Positions 1 to 9,729 of a DNA stretch of 43,348 nucleotides are shown piece after piece. Within the stretch, counting starts at the first letter, position 1, and every line of letters starts with the position of its first letter. The position numbers were made by a program, and so were the translations under genes. Origin of the DNA: a virus; the IMG/VR virus record IMGVR_UViG_3300046170_000405, positions 1 to 43,348 of that record; one strand, given 5' to 3'. The notes beneath the pieces are model-generated. The model saw nothing but the letters and a program-made list of their open reading frames with translations, had not been told where the DNA came from and did not search any database.

Positions 1-501
1 GCATTTGCTGAAGGAGTATCGCTCTACTCTTCCTTTGCGGTACTTTACTCATTCCAAATGAGAAACTTATTAAAAGGTATCGGACAACAAATGAAATGGA
101 GTGTAAGAGATGAATCTCTTCATTCAAAAATGGGATGTCAATTATTCAGACAAATGTGTAGTGAATATCCTGAATTGTTAGAAGAGTGTAGAGAATCAAT
201 TGAAGAAGCATCAAGATTGATTATTGAACTTGAAACAAAATTTATTGACAAGATGTTTGAAATGGGTAACTTAGAAAATCTTGATAAAGATGATTTAAAA
301 GAATTCATTAAAGACAGAACAAATCAAAAACTTAAAGAACTTGGATACAATGGTATTCATGAATATAATAAAGAAAAATCTCAAAACTTAGAATGGTTCT
401 ATCACCTAACTGGTGGACACACTCATACAGATTTCTTCGCGATAAGACCTACTGATTACAGTAAGGCTAATGAGGGTGAAGATTGGGACGATTTATTTTA
501 A
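1..501 (+). CDS. nrdB: Ribonucleotide reductase class I beta subunit, 3' part
   Basis: The reading frame is open from base 1, so the gene begins upstream of the window and about 166 C-terminal residues are present. NrdB houses the diiron/tyrosyl radical cofactor that starts catalysis in NrdA, making dNDPs for phage DNA synthesis. Visible: AEGVSLYSSF near the left edge, matching the helix with the third carboxylate ligand, and RDESLHSKMG, the E-x-x-H ligand pair of R2 proteins. The acidic, aromatic C-terminus (EDWDDLF) fits the tail that docks on NrdA. The gene stops 10 bases before nrdA, in the order seen in a two-gene operon. The radical tyrosine lies in the missing part. Confidence 0.93.
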   Translation, partial: AFAEGVSLYSSFAVLYSFQMRNLLKGIGQQMKWSVRDESLHSKMGCQLFRQMCSEYPELLEECRESIEEASRLIIELETKFIDKMFEMGNLENLDKDDLKEFIKDRTNQKLKELGYNGIHEYNKEKSQNLEWFYHLTGGHTHTDFFAIRPTDYSKANEGEDWDDLF

Positions 502-511
502 AAAAAAAATT

Positions 512-2297
512 ATGGCAAAGACAAACTATGGCGATGAACATGGTTGGGAACTCGATGTTGATTTTCCATCATGGGCAAATACTGAAATATATGTAAAAAC
601 TATATCTAAAGGATATTTGTTACCTGGTGAGAAACCAAAGGATGCCTATTGGAGAGTTGCAACAAGAGTTGCACAAAGATTAAACAAACCACAAATGGCA
701 ACTAAATTCTTCGATTACATATGGAAGGGTTGGTTAAATTTGGCAACACCAGTTCTTTCAAATACTGGCACTGATAGAGGATTACCTATATCTTGTTTTG
801 GTATTGATGTTGCCGATTCTATATATGATATTGGTTCAAAGAACTTAGAACTAATGTTACTCGCAAAACATGGTGGTGGAGTTGGTATTGGAATCAATCA
901 AATCAGACCAGCAGGAGCTACTATTACAGGTAATGGAACAAGTGATGGTGTTGTACCATTTACTAAAATATACGATTCTACGATACTTGCAACTAATCAA
1001 GGTTCAGTAAGAAGAGGAGCAGCATCTGTTAACCTTAATATTGACCACGAAGATTTCGAAGAGTGGTTAGAAATCAGAGAACCTAAAGGAGATGTAAATA
1101 GACAATCACTTAATCTACACCAATGTGCAGTTGTAGGTGATAAGTTTATGAGAAAACTTGAACAAGGTGAACCTGATGCGAGAAGAAAGTGGGGAAAATT
1201 ACTACAAAAAAGAAAAGCAACTGGTGAACCATACATCATGTACAAAGGGAATATCAATAAGGCTAATCCTGATATGTACAAAAAAAATGGATTGAAAGTT
1301 CATATGACAAACATATGTTCTGAGATTACTTTACATACAGATGAGAACCATTCATTTGTTTGTTGTTTATCATCAGTAAATCTTGCTAAATACAATGAGT
1401 GGAAAGATACTGATTTAGTTTATACAGCAACTTGGTTCTTAGATGGAGTACTTTCTGAGTTTATTCAAAAGGCTAAAAACATGAGAGGATTCGAAAATTC
1501 TGTTGCATCTGCTGAAAAGGGTAGAGCATTAGGATTAGGAGTTTTAGGATGGCACACTTACCTACAACAAAATGGTATTCCATTTGAAGGTATGGAGGCT
1601 CAATTTGAAACTCGTAAGATTTTTTCTCAGTTAAAGATAGAATCAGAAAGAGCATCAAGAGATTTAGCATCAGAATATGGTGAACCTCTTTGGTGTAGAG
1701 AAAGTGGATTTAGAAATACTCACTTAAGAGCAGTTGCTCCAACAGTTAGTAACTCTAAATTAGCTGGAAACGTATCTGCTGGTATTGAACCTTGGGCAGG
1801 CGAATGTATTTACTGAACAAACTGCAAAAGGAACGTTCATTAGAAAAAACAATGAGTTGGTTAAGGTATTAAGAAAAGCAGGTGTTAATAATAAAGAAAC
1901 TTGGGATAAGATTCTTGAAGATGGTGGTTCAGTACAAGATATCAAAGAACTTGATAAGTGGTGTTACCTAGAAGGTAAAATGGTACTTTGTGAAGAAATC
2001 ACTAATGGAGATAGAGAAAAAGTTTATCCTGTCAAAGATGTTTTCAGAACTTTCAAAGAAATTAATCAAATGGATTTGGTTAAACAAGCTGGTATTAGAC
2101 AACAGTATATTGACCAAGGAGTTTCATTAAACTTAGCATTCCCTTCCATTGCATCACCGAAATGGATTAACCAAGTTACATTAGAAGCTTGGAAACAAGG
2201 AATTAAAACGTTGTATTATATGAGAACTGAATCAGTTCTTAGAGGTGATATAGCAACAAGAGCGGTTGACCCCGATTGTGTTGCGTGTGATGGTTAA
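512..2297 (+). CDS. nrdA: Ribonucleotide reductase class I alpha subunit (one frameshift)
   Basis: Catalytic subunit of ribonucleotide reductase, about 594 residues once one extra base is removed. Start taken at ATG 512 (MAKTNYGDEHGW), just after nrdB; an upstream ATG at 470 would overlap nrdB by 32 bases. All catalytic residues are visible: LPISCFG cysteine near residue 92, NICSEI (radical Cys with Asn and Glu) near 266, partner cysteine in FVCCLSS, radical-transfer YY in TLYYMRTES near 565, and C-terminal CVAC that receives electrons from thioredoxin. No N-terminal ATP-cone is seen, so it is shorter than E. coli or T4 NrdA. At 1799-1800 an extra G breaks the frame; without it the text reads EPWAANVFTEQT. 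A thioredoxin gene follows directly. Confidence 0.93.
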
Positions 2298-2325
2298 TAA
2301 TTAAAATTTATAATTAGGAGAAATT

Positions 2326-2589
2326 ATGTTAGAAGTAAAAAAATTCTACGCAGAGTGGTGTGGACCTTGTAAGATGTTAACACCTATTATGGAACACGTC
2401 CAAACAAAGTTTACAGATGTATCTTTTGAAAGTATCAATATTGATTCACAATTTGAAGTGGCTCAAAAATACTTTGTTCGTTCTGTACCAACAGTAATCA
2501 TCGAAAAAGATGGTGTTGAAGTACAAAGAATGGTAGGAGTTCAATCAGAATTGGCTTATACAAATGCTTTAAATGAAAATTTATCGTAA
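2326..2589 (+). CDS. Thioredoxin
   Basis: Small 87-residue thioredoxin-fold protein with the classical active site EWCGPCKM near residue 11 and the cis-proline segment RSVPTVII near 65. Thioredoxins reduce disulfides; placement 28 bases after nrdA makes reduction of the NrdA C-terminal CVAC pair its likely job. It is shorter than the usual 105-110 residues, lacking the first strand and helix, as phage thioredoxins often do. An AGGAG lies 6 bases before the ATG, one of the clearer ribosome binding sites in the window. It ends just before the first TATATTTG promoter, so it is probably the last gene of the nrd unit. Confidence 0.93.
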   Translation: MLEVKKFYAEWCGPCKMLTPIMEHVQTKFTDVSFESINIDSQFEVAQKYFVRSVPTVIIEKDGVEVQRMVGVQSELAYTNALNENLS

Positions 2590-2594
2590 ATAAT

Positions 2595-2635
2595 TTGGAT
2601 ATATCGATTTTTTTTCGTATATTTGTATAACAAAT
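2595..2635 (+). promoter_or_regulatory. Bacteroidetes-type promoter with palindromic start region (P1)
   Basis: TTG at 2595-2597, 20-base spacer, TATATTTG at 2618-2625, preceded by TTTTTTTTCG. This matches the flavobacterial TTG / TAnnTTTG promoter. A perfect dyad ATTTGT-ata-ACAAAT (2621-2635) overlaps the -7 box. It sits 12 bases before the gene at 2647. Confidence 0.8.
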
Positions 2636-2646
2636 AAATAAATTAT

Positions 2647-2886
2647 ATGGCAGGAATTAAATTTGTACACAAAGATGACAAAGAAGTAAAGTTAAAAGGA
2701 ACTCCAAAGATTCCATTTAACAAAAGTAAAAAGTTAAGTAGTATGGATGGCTCTCAAGTTCTATACTATATAGATGTTGAAACTGCATTTAAGATGAAGT
2801 TAGAAACATTTTGTGATTTTACACAAAAACATCCTCAAACCGATAGTTATGTGTTAATCACAGTACCAATTGAGAGAGTAGAATAA
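2647..2886 (+). CDS. Hypothetical protein, 79 aa
   Basis: Not recognised. A small, lysine-rich soluble protein (MAGIKFVHKDDKEVKLKG...) with no signal peptide, membrane segment or cysteine pattern. It is the first gene behind promoter P1 and is followed 18 bases later by the HD hydrolase gene, so it probably belongs to the same middle-type transcription unit. The start ATG follows an A/T-rich leader, as is usual for Bacteroidetes initiation. The ORF is supported by its position between promoter and next gene and by base use like its neighbours. Confidence 0.7.
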   Translation: MAGIKFVHKDDKEVKLKGTPKIPFNKSKKLSSMDGSQVLYYIDVETAFKMKLETFCDFTQKHPQTDSYVLITVPIERVE

Positions 2887-2904
2887 AACATAAAATTAAT
2901 TAAA

Positions 2905-3552
2905 ATGAATCGTTACAATGAAGTTCAACTCGAAGAGAACTATAATAAGTTTATCGAGGCACTTAAAAAATCGTTTGATGGAGAACGATTAGAAAAATTA
3001 CTCCATATGTACTCGATGGAAGAATTAGGACCAAACCTAATGTTATCACCAGCGAGTGGAAATGTAAACTACCACAATGCTTATGAAGGTGGGTATATCG
3101 ACCATGTTATGAATGTGGCTAGAAACTCACTTCGTATGTTAAAACTTTATAAAGAAGCTGGTGGTATTGTGGATTTCACACAAGAAGAGTTATTATTTTC
3201 AGCATTTCACCACGATTTAGGAAAGTTAGGTGAACGAGGAAATATGGCTTACAAAATTCAAGAATCAGAATGGCACCGAAAAAATAGAGGTGATGTTTAT
3301 ACTTGGAATGATGATATCAGTTATATGACACATACTGATAGAACATTTTATCTATTATCTCAATATGATTTAAAATACTCAGAAAAAGAATTCTTTGGAA
3401 TTAAACTTACTGATGGTATTTACGATGAAGATAATATGAAATATCTAAAGACCTTTGATATCAAAAAGGCTCAACGAAGTAATATAGGTCATGTTCTACA
3501 TTTTGCAGACCATATGAGTACTTTGATTGAAAGAGATGAACAAAGAAAATAA
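2905..3552 (+). CDS. HD-domain metal-dependent phosphohydrolase
   Basis: A 215-residue protein with an HD-domain pattern: YIDHVMNVA near residue 65 supplies the first histidine, and FHHDLGKLGE near 101 supplies the paired H-D metal ligands; a later DHMS near 202 may give the last aspartate. HD proteins hydrolyse phosphoesters, often of nucleotides, and many T4-like marine phages carry one near nucleotide-metabolism genes. Here it sits between the nrd genes and the polymerase, which fits nucleotide recycling, though the substrate cannot be told from sequence. Second gene behind promoter P1; the following gene begins 5 bases after its stop. Confidence 0.75.
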   Translation: MNRYNEVQLEENYNKFIEALKKSFDGERLEKLLHMYSMEELGPNLMLSPASGNVNYHNAYEGGYIDHVMNVARNSLRMLKLYKEAGGIVDFTQEELLFSAFHHDLGKLGERGNMAYKIQESEWHRKNRGDVYTWNDDISYMTHTDRTFYLLSQYDLKYSEKEFFGIKLTDGIYDEDNMKYLKTFDIKKAQRSNIGHVLHFADHMSTLIERDEQRK

Positions 3553-3557
3553 ATTTA

Positions 3558-3761
3558 ATGAATATAGATGAACTTTGGTTTTTCAGTAATAGACTGAGAG
3601 GTGAATCACACCCTCGTTCTAAATTAACTTCAGAGCAAGTTAAACAGATAAGAGAATTAGCAAAACAAGGATTCTCTACAAATGTTATTGCTAGAAACTT
3701 CAAAGTTAGTACATGGAATATTGAAGAGATTGTGAAACGTAAAACTTGGACACACATTTGA
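3558..3761 (+). CDS. Small helix-turn-helix protein
   Basis: A 67-residue protein whose central part, KLTSEQVKQIRELAKQGFST followed by NVIARNFKVS and an isoleucine-rich end, has the look of a helix-turn-helix of the resolvase or NUMOD type (a helix, short turn, then recognition helix). Such domains occur alone as small DNA-binding regulators and as the DNA-recognition tail of phage homing endonucleases. No nuclease motif is present, so a solitary DNA-binding protein or a remnant of a homing endonuclease are both possible. It overlaps the possible TTG start of the next gene at 3746. Confidence 0.6.
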   Translation: MNIDELWFFSNRLRGESHPRSKLTSEQVKQIRELAKQGFSTNVIARNFKVSTWNIEEIVKRKTWTHI

Positions 3762-4520
3762 AAGAGTTAGAATTTTTTGATTTCAAATCAGTTGGAGAAT
3801 CATCTATTAAATTACCTAAACCCATCATTATAGAACACGATGGTATTAAAGTAGTTAGAGATGATTTATTAGATGGTGGAACTAAGAGAAGAGCATTCAA
3901 TGTATTCGTTGAATCTTTTCCTAGTGTTCAAGAATGGGTTTATGCCCTCACCAAGAGAAGGTTATGCTCAATTATCATTGGCATATGCTTGTCATGATTT
4001 GGGTAAGAAGGCAACTGTAACTGTTCCAAAGGGTAAACATAATTGGTTAACAACAGAAGCGATTCGTTTAGGTTGTAATATCATTGAAGTACCAATGGGA
4101 TATCTAACTAATATTCAAGCAAAGGCAAGATATTATGTTGAAGAGAATGAAGGTTCTCAATTGATTCCATTTGGTGGTGACCACCCGATAATAATAGAGG
4201 CAATGAAAAATACTGCCCTCTCACTTGATATAGAACCTCCTAAAGAGGTTTGGACTGTAATGAGTAGTGGAGTATTATCGAGAGGTTTACAACTTGCGTG
4301 GCCTGATGCCAAAGTATATGGGGTTAGAATTGGTCACAACACAACAGAAAGAGAAAGGGGTAGAGCTGAAACATTCTTATCAAAATACAAATTCAACCAA
4401 GAATGTAAAGAAGTAGAAAGACCTCCATTCCCATCTTCACTTACATATGATAGTAAAGCTTGGGAATTTATAAAGGAACATGCTTCAGAAGGAGCATTGT
4501 TTTGGAATGTAGGAAAATAA
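3746..4520 (+). CDS. PLP-dependent enzyme of the ACC deaminase / cysteine desulfhydrase type (one frameshift)
   Basis: About 257 residues after correcting one extra C in CCC at 3945-3947, which restores YASPREGYAQLS. VRDDLLDGGTKRRAF carries the Schiff-base lysine context of fold-type II PLP enzymes (compare VKRDDLLPGGNKxRK in ACC deaminase and D-cysteine desulfhydrase). LAYACHDLGKKATVTVP and SQLIPFGGDHP fit the cofactor-binding half. The protein is shorter than the usual 330 residues, mainly in the C-terminal half. No ATG is present; TTG 3746 or TTG 3758 are candidate starts. The reaction is not determined; amino-acid deamination or desulfhydration are family options. Last gene of the P1 unit. 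Confidence 0.7.
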
Positions 4521-4521
4521 T

Positions 4522-4552
4522 TTGGTCAATTCAAATATTTTTCGTATATTAG
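4522..4552 (+). promoter_or_regulatory. Bacteroidetes-type promoter (P2)
   Basis: TTG 4522-4524, 20-base spacer, TATATTAG 4545-4552, preceded by TTTTCG. The -7 box differs from the consensus by one base and the dyad of the other copies is not preserved. It lies 20 bases before the ATG at 4572. Confidence 0.7.
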
Positions 4553-4571
4553 TAAACAAAAACTTTAAATT

Positions 4572-5855
4572 ATGATTACATTAATAAAGAATGACTTAAT
4601 AGAAATACCACAACAAGTGGTAGAGATAAACATTCATAATGATGTTTCTGAAAAAGATGATTGGTTTAATTACCTCATAACAGAAATTGAAACAGATAAA
4701 ATGTACTATGGACTTGCATATAATCATCCTGAGATACCTTATTGGCATAGTTCTCAAAATGAAGAATTTAAAGGATTATTTGCAAATCCTAAATCAAAAT
4801 TTAGATATGAGATTGTTGCGAGTGGAACAAAGAAGGCAATGTATGCTAAAGAAAAAGCATATCTTACTAAAAATGATGCAACAAAATCAGATAAATATTG
4901 GAATGGTAATAATGGCATTACATCTGAAACTGAAGTTGATTATGATTTAGTAAATACCATTATACAGAATATAAAAGATAAAAAGTACCCCATCGTAGTT
5001 AAAACTAAAAAAGATGTTAAAGGAACTATTTTCAAACAAGTAAGAGGTGTAGAGTTTGTAACAGGTCAAGTTACTATGATTAAAGAACAAATTAATTCGT
5101 CTGCGGGAAGTACAGAAGATTGTGACCCTTTAATATATTTAGGAGATTATTTTCACAAAGATAATGATTGTGGTATTGGTGGAAATCATACTCATAAGGG
5201 ATTTATAAAAAGTAACGGTGTTCAGATAGATACACAAATTATTCCAAAAGAAGATTGGAGTAGGTTATGTGAAAGTGGAATTCAGGCTTTGGGGATAGGT
5301 TTAAATCCAAGAGATAAAATAGAAACAACACCAACAAAAATTGAAGATGCTGTTAAATATTGTTTAGGATTACATGATGATGGAAAAGATTGGTGGACTA
5401 TAGATACTAGAAAATTTCTAAAATCTTCAATCAATTTCAAATCTACTCAACTTAAAACAATAAAATCAAAAGTAGAAGATGAGATAAAAAAGACCGATAG
5501 AAAATCTATAAATGGGATGGTATTTAGGGAGTATAGTGAAGATAGTGAATTCAGATATGAATTAGATGAGGTTGTTGAAAAAAATACATCTGATAGAGTA
5601 CATTGTGTTTCTTATTCTTCAGCAAATGTTGATTTAGGTCGTTTAGTTAGTGGAGCCGGTGATAAAGAAACTATTGTATGTGTAGTTTATCATTCAACTC
5701 CAACTGCAGAAATAAATTGGGATAATGTTAAGTTAAATAAAAATGGAGTTCTTCCTTATTGTAAATTGAGGATACAAAACAGTATTAAATGGTTTAATGG
5801 TGATAGAAACATTATTTTTAAAGAAATGGAATGTTGGGTTCCTGATACAAAATAA
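4572..5855 (+). CDS. Large protein with possible GIY-YIG-like N-terminal domain
   Basis: A 427-residue protein not firmly recognised. Residues 35-125 contain KMYYGLAYNHP, YWHSSQNEEF, a spaced glutamate in AKEKAYL and an asparagine-glycine end (YWNGNNG), an order reminiscent of GIY-YIG nucleases (YxG, arginine or serine strand, catalytic glutamate, asparagine). The usual GIY...YIG pair is not clear, so this is a guess. The remaining 300 residues have no motif I know; the segment RDKIETTPTKIEDAV may be helical. It is the first gene behind promoter P2 and ends one base before the methyltransferase start, so the two are probably made together, possibly as a nuclease/modification pair. Confidence 0.5.
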   Translation: MITLIKNDLIEIPQQVVEINIHNDVSEKDDWFNYLITEIETDKMYYGLAYNHPEIPYWHSSQNEEFKGLFANPKSKFRYEIVASGTKKAMYAKEKAYLTKNDATKSDKYWNGNNGITSETEVDYDLVNTIIQNIKDKKYPIVVKTKKDVKGTIFKQVRGVEFVTGQVTMIKEQINSSAGSTEDCDPLIYLGDYFHKDNDCGIGGNHTHKGFIKSNGVQIDTQIIPKEDWSRLCESGIQALGIGLNPRDKIETTPTKIEDAVKYCLGLHDDGKDWWTIDTRKFLKSSINFKSTQLKTIKSKVEDEIKKTDRKSINGMVFREYSEDSEFRYELDEVVEKNTSDRVHCVSYSSANVDLGRLVSGAGDKETIVCVVYHSTPTAEINWDNVKLNKNGVLPYCKLRIQNSIKWFNGDRNIIFKEMECWVPDTK

Positions 5856-5856
5856 T

Positions 5857-7107
5857 ATGACAAACGCAGAAGATATATTATCTAAATATGAAAAAGGTAC
5901 ATATGATGGGGAATACCCTACCATATCACCTGAGGATTGGGAAACTTTAAAAGAATCATATCCAAAAGACCAAGTAAAGGAAATGTTGGCTGATTTGTTT
6001 ATGAAGTATCCACTTCCTTATGCAACTGATAAGTACACAATAGAAGATGCCCGAGATGATTATATGAAACTCAAAGGTATTCGGTACAATGAGTTATTAA
6101 AAGAAGAAGAGTGGTTTCCAAGAAAATCAAGAGAATCTAAATATCCACTTACATATGAGGGTAAACAGATTTTATTCAAAAGATATAACTTAGGTAACCT
6201 TTCATCTAATTTCTTTCAAGAGAGAAACAGATGGAGTATTTGTTCATCAGGTTATCCTGGTCCGGCCAGAACTTGGAGAACAAGACCTTTTATGATATCT
6301 TTAATGGGAGCGGCATATTCTTTAAAACTAACACAAGTTGGTAAAAAGGAACTAAGAATAATGATTGGATTGAGAAAGTATATTGCTTCTCAACATAAAC
6401 CAAATGTTACAAAAGCTCTTACAGAATATCTAGGTAGTAAAACTATGTTAGATTTCTCAATGGGCTGGGGTGATAGATTAAGTGGAGCATTTGCAAGTGA
6501 AACAATAGAACACTATGTAGGGTTAGACCCTCGTAAAGAAAATCATCCAATTTATATAGAACAAGCTGATTTTTATAGAAAACATACTTCGTTCTTTGAG
6601 AACCCAACTAAAACAAACTTTTACCAATCACCAGCCGAAGATTTTGATTATTCAGATTATCAAGATTACTTTGATTTGGTATTTACTTCACCTCCTTACT
6701 TTAATGTAGAAAGGTATGGTGATGATGATACTCAAAGTTGGATAAGATATAAAGAAATAGATGCTTGGAATAAACATTTCCTACATAAATCATTAGAAAA
6801 GATTATACCAACAATTAAAAAAGGTGGTTTAATGGCAATTAATATCGCTGATGTATTCACAAGTGGTAAAGGTGGTAAAGATTGGAAAGAAATTACAAAC
6901 CCTATGGGAGATTTCTTAATATCAAAAGGATTAACCTACAAAGGTTGTATTGGTATGGAAATGGCAAAAAGACCTAATAGTGGTGGAGCAGGAACAGTAA
7001 AGAACACAGAACATAACCAAAATCAGTACTCAGAAGAAACTTTAAAGAACTCAGAAGAAAATAAAGATAAAACTTTTGGTGAGCCGATTTGGATATTTGA
7101 AAAATAA
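5857..7107 (+). CDS. DNA methyltransferase, TSPPY type (paralogue 1)
   Basis: A 416-residue protein; start at ATG 5857 directly after the previous stop. MLDFSMGWGDRLSGA near residue 205 is the glycine-rich AdoMet-binding motif, and LVFTSPPYFN near 275 is the catalytic S/D-P-P-Y motif of N4-cytosine or N6-adenine DNA methyltransferases. VGLDPRKENHP follows motif I where an acidic residue binds the AdoMet ribose. The N-terminal 200 residues could hold target recognition. A second protein with the same architecture lies at 12526-14164. The product probably modifies phage DNA; no restriction enzyme is seen next to it. The C-terminus overlaps promoter P3. Confidence 0.8.
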   Translation: MTNAEDILSKYEKGTYDGEYPTISPEDWETLKESYPKDQVKEMLADLFMKYPLPYATDKYTIEDARDDYMKLKGIRYNELLKEEEWFPRKSRESKYPLTYEGKQILFKRYNLGNLSSNFFQERNRWSICSSGYPGPARTWRTRPFMISLMGAAYSLKLTQVGKKELRIMIGLRKYIASQHKPNVTKALTEYLGSKTMLDFSMGWGDRLSGAFASETIEHYVGLDPRKENHPIYIEQADFYRKHTSFFENPTKTNFYQSPAEDFDYSDYQDYFDLVFTSPPYFNVERYGDDDTQSWIRYKEIDAWNKHFLHKSLEKIIPTIKKGGLMAINIADVFTSGKGGKDWKEITNPMGDFLISKGLTYKGCIGMEMAKRPNSGGAGTVKNTEHNQNQYSEETLKNSEENKDKTFGEPIWIFEK

Positions 7108-7130
7108 TTCGTATATTTGTATAATAAAAT
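7089..7130 (+). promoter_or_regulatory. Bacteroidetes-type promoter (P3)
   Basis: TTG 7089-7091 lies inside the end of the methyltransferase gene; 20-base spacer; TATATTTG 7112-7119 preceded by TTCG. Only an imperfect dyad follows. It drives the polymerase gene 14 bases downstream of this region. Confidence 0.8.
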
Positions 7131-7143
7131 AAAACAGTAGAAT

Positions 7144-9661
7144 TTGTATCAAAACATTTATTATCAACGAGAAAGAAATTTAATCCATCTTTGGGATGAC
7201 CAAAGAGGATATTCTGCATTTCCATATACAAGATATGCATATGAGAAAGTTCAGAGAGGTGAGTATAAATCTATTTATGGAGATACCTTAACTAAAGTTT
7301 ATAAGTTTAAGAAGGATGACCCTGATTTATTTGAATCAGATGTACCTGAAACTACTAGAGCTTTAGTTGATTTATATTCAGATTCAGATGATGCATCAAC
7401 AGGTCATGTTATTCTTACATATGATATTGAGTGTGAGATGTTAAGTGGATTACCAAATCCAGAAGAAGCTAAAAACGAGTTAACTTCAATTGCACTTCAT
7501 GATTCAGCAACAAACCAATATTGGGTATTAGTTGTTGATAAGGAAGGTGGTATGAAAGAAAAAACTACTGATAAATGTATTGTTCTTCCATTTCAAGATG
7601 AACGAGATATGTTAATGAAGTATTTGGAATTATATGAAATGATTAATCCATCAATCGTTACAGGTTGGAATATTGATTATTTCGATACACCAATGTTATA
7701 TAATAGAATCAAAAGATTATTAGGTGAGAAACAAGCAAACAGATTATCACCAATCGGACAATGTTTTTGGTCACCTTATCGTAAAAGATATTTTATGGCA
7801 GGTGTATCTTATTTAGATTACATTTCACTTTACAAGATTTATAACTATGGTGAACTTCCAAACTATCGATTAGATACTGTTGCTAAAATAGAATTGGGTA
7901 GAGGTAAGATTGAATATCAAGGAAACTTAGACCAATTATTCAGAGATGATATTGATAAGTTCATTGAGTATAACTTAGTGGATGTTGAGTTAGTTGTGGA
8001 TTTCGATAAGAAACTTCAGTTCATTGATTTATGTAGAGGTATTTGTCATGCTGGTCATGTACCATATGAAGATTTTGTTTACTCATCAAAGTATCTTGAA
8101 GGAGCAATGTTAACTTATCTAAGAAGAAGAAACTTAGTTGCACCAAACAAACCAGCGGATAGACAAGAAAGAATGCAGGCTATTAGAGATAATAACCAAG
8201 AGAAGTTTATCGGAGCTTATGTAAAAGCACCAATCGTTGGTAAGTATGAATGGATATATGATTTAGATTTAACTTCACTATATCCTTCAATCATTATGAC
8301 TGTAAACATTTCACCTGAAACTAAGATTGGTAAGATTCAAGATTGGGATGCAAATAAGTTTGTAAAGGGAGAAGTTGATACTTATTATATCGGAGAAGAT
8401 TCGATATCAAAAGAAAACTTAAAAGAATATTTAGAACAATCTAAATTCGCAATTGCATCTAATGGTGTACTTTATAGAACAGATACAGTTGGTTGTATAC
8501 CTGGTATCCTTGACTTGTGGTTTCAAAAACGAGTTGAATATAAAGATGAGATGAAAAAATATGGAAAAGCAGGAAACAAAGAAAAATATGCCTTCTATCA
8601 CAAACGTCAGTTGGTTCAGAAGATTTTACTTAACTCTTTATATGGTGTTCTTGGTCTTCCTGCCTTTAGGTTCTATGATGTTGATAATGCTACCGCTGTT
8701 ACCACAACAGGACAAACAGTTATTAAATCAACTGCTGATATGGCTAACATCAAGTACAATAAGGAACTTGGTAATTCCTGATTTGGATTCTAACATATAC
8801 ATTGATACTGATTCTGTATTCTTCTCAGCAGTTCCTTTGATGGATAAACGAATTCCTAATTGGAAGGAACAAGACCAAGATACAATTGCTGGTTATGTAA
8901 ATGATATTGCAGAAGAGATGCAAGATTACCTCAATGATTTCTATGATATCTTATCTAAGAAGATTTTTAATGTAGATGTTGATAAACATAGATTAGAGAT
9001 TAAGAAAGAGTATGTTGCAAAAGCAGGATTGTGGGTAGCAAAGAAACGATATGCACAATGGATTATATCAGATAATGGTGTACCTTGCGATAAATTAGAT
9101 GTAAAAGGATTAGATGTTAAACGTTCATCATTTCCAAAAGCATTCCAAGAATGTATGGGTACTGTTCTTATTGATATTCTAAAGGGTAAAACAGAAGAAG
9201 AAATTTCAGATTATGTTTTAGATTTCAAAAAGAATATGGTAAACAGACCAACATCTGAGATTGCAAAGAACTCAGCAGTAAAGAATCTTAAGAAGTATAT
9301 GCCGAAAGGTAAGAGAGAAAGATTCTCAATGATGAAAGGAACACCTGCTCATGTTAAGGCATCTATTTTATATAATGATTGTTTAAAACATTTCAAAGCT
9401 CCTTTCAAATATGAACCACTAAAAAATGGTGATAAGGTAAAATGGGTATATCTTAAAGATAATCCATTAGGAATTGATGGATTAGCATTTACAGGTTATA
9501 ATGACCCACCAGAGATAGAAGATTTTTTAGCTACTTACATTGACCACAATAAAATCTTTGAAAGAGAATTAGGACATAAACTTCAAGTTTTCTATGATGC
9601 GATTGGTTGGGGTGAAGTAATTAGTGAACAAAGAACTGCTGAAAAGTTCTTTAACTTTTAA
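7144..9661 (+). CDS. Family B DNA polymerase, T4 gp43-like (one frameshift)
   Basis: About 838 residues after removing one extra A at 8773-8774, which restores ELGIPDLDSNIYIDTDS. The 3'-5' exonuclease is marked by TYDIECEM (ExoI, residue ~92), TGWNIDYFDTP (ExoII) and EYNLVDVELV (ExoIII). The polymerase part has DLTSLYPS (motif A, ~373), ILLNSLYGVLG (motif B, ~496) and YIDTDS (motif C, ~552). The likely start is TTG 7144; no ATG is near. The C-terminus KFFNF-like end fits a short clamp-binding tail. This is the replicative polymerase, working with the clamp at 11810 and the loader genes at 20415 and 22350. As written, the frameshift would cut off motif C and abolish activity. Confidence 0.95.
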
Positions 9662-9694
9662 ACTGACAATATGTCAGTATAATACCAAATGGTA
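9662..9694 (+). repeat. Two tandem hairpins after the polymerase gene
   Basis: ACTGAC-aatat-GTCAGT at 9662-9678 is followed 4 bases later by TACCA-aa-TGGTA at 9683-9694. Both dyads are perfect. There is no T-run after them, so they could be a regulatory RNA structure or an operator rather than a rho-independent terminator. They begin at the polymerase stop codon and lie about 35 bases before the next gene. Confidence 0.5.
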
Positions 9695-9729
9695 CAAAAA
9701 TTGAAATTAATAAATTAAATATAAAACAA

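Noticed and set aside
470-511. Upstream ATG at 470 as start of nrdA
   Set aside because: It would overlap nrdB by 32 bases and add 14 residues without match to NrdA; ATG 512 follows the nrdB stop directly.
997-1281. Reverse-strand open frame inside nrdA
   Set aside because: Lies fully inside a conserved gene on the other strand, no start signals, no known protein pattern.
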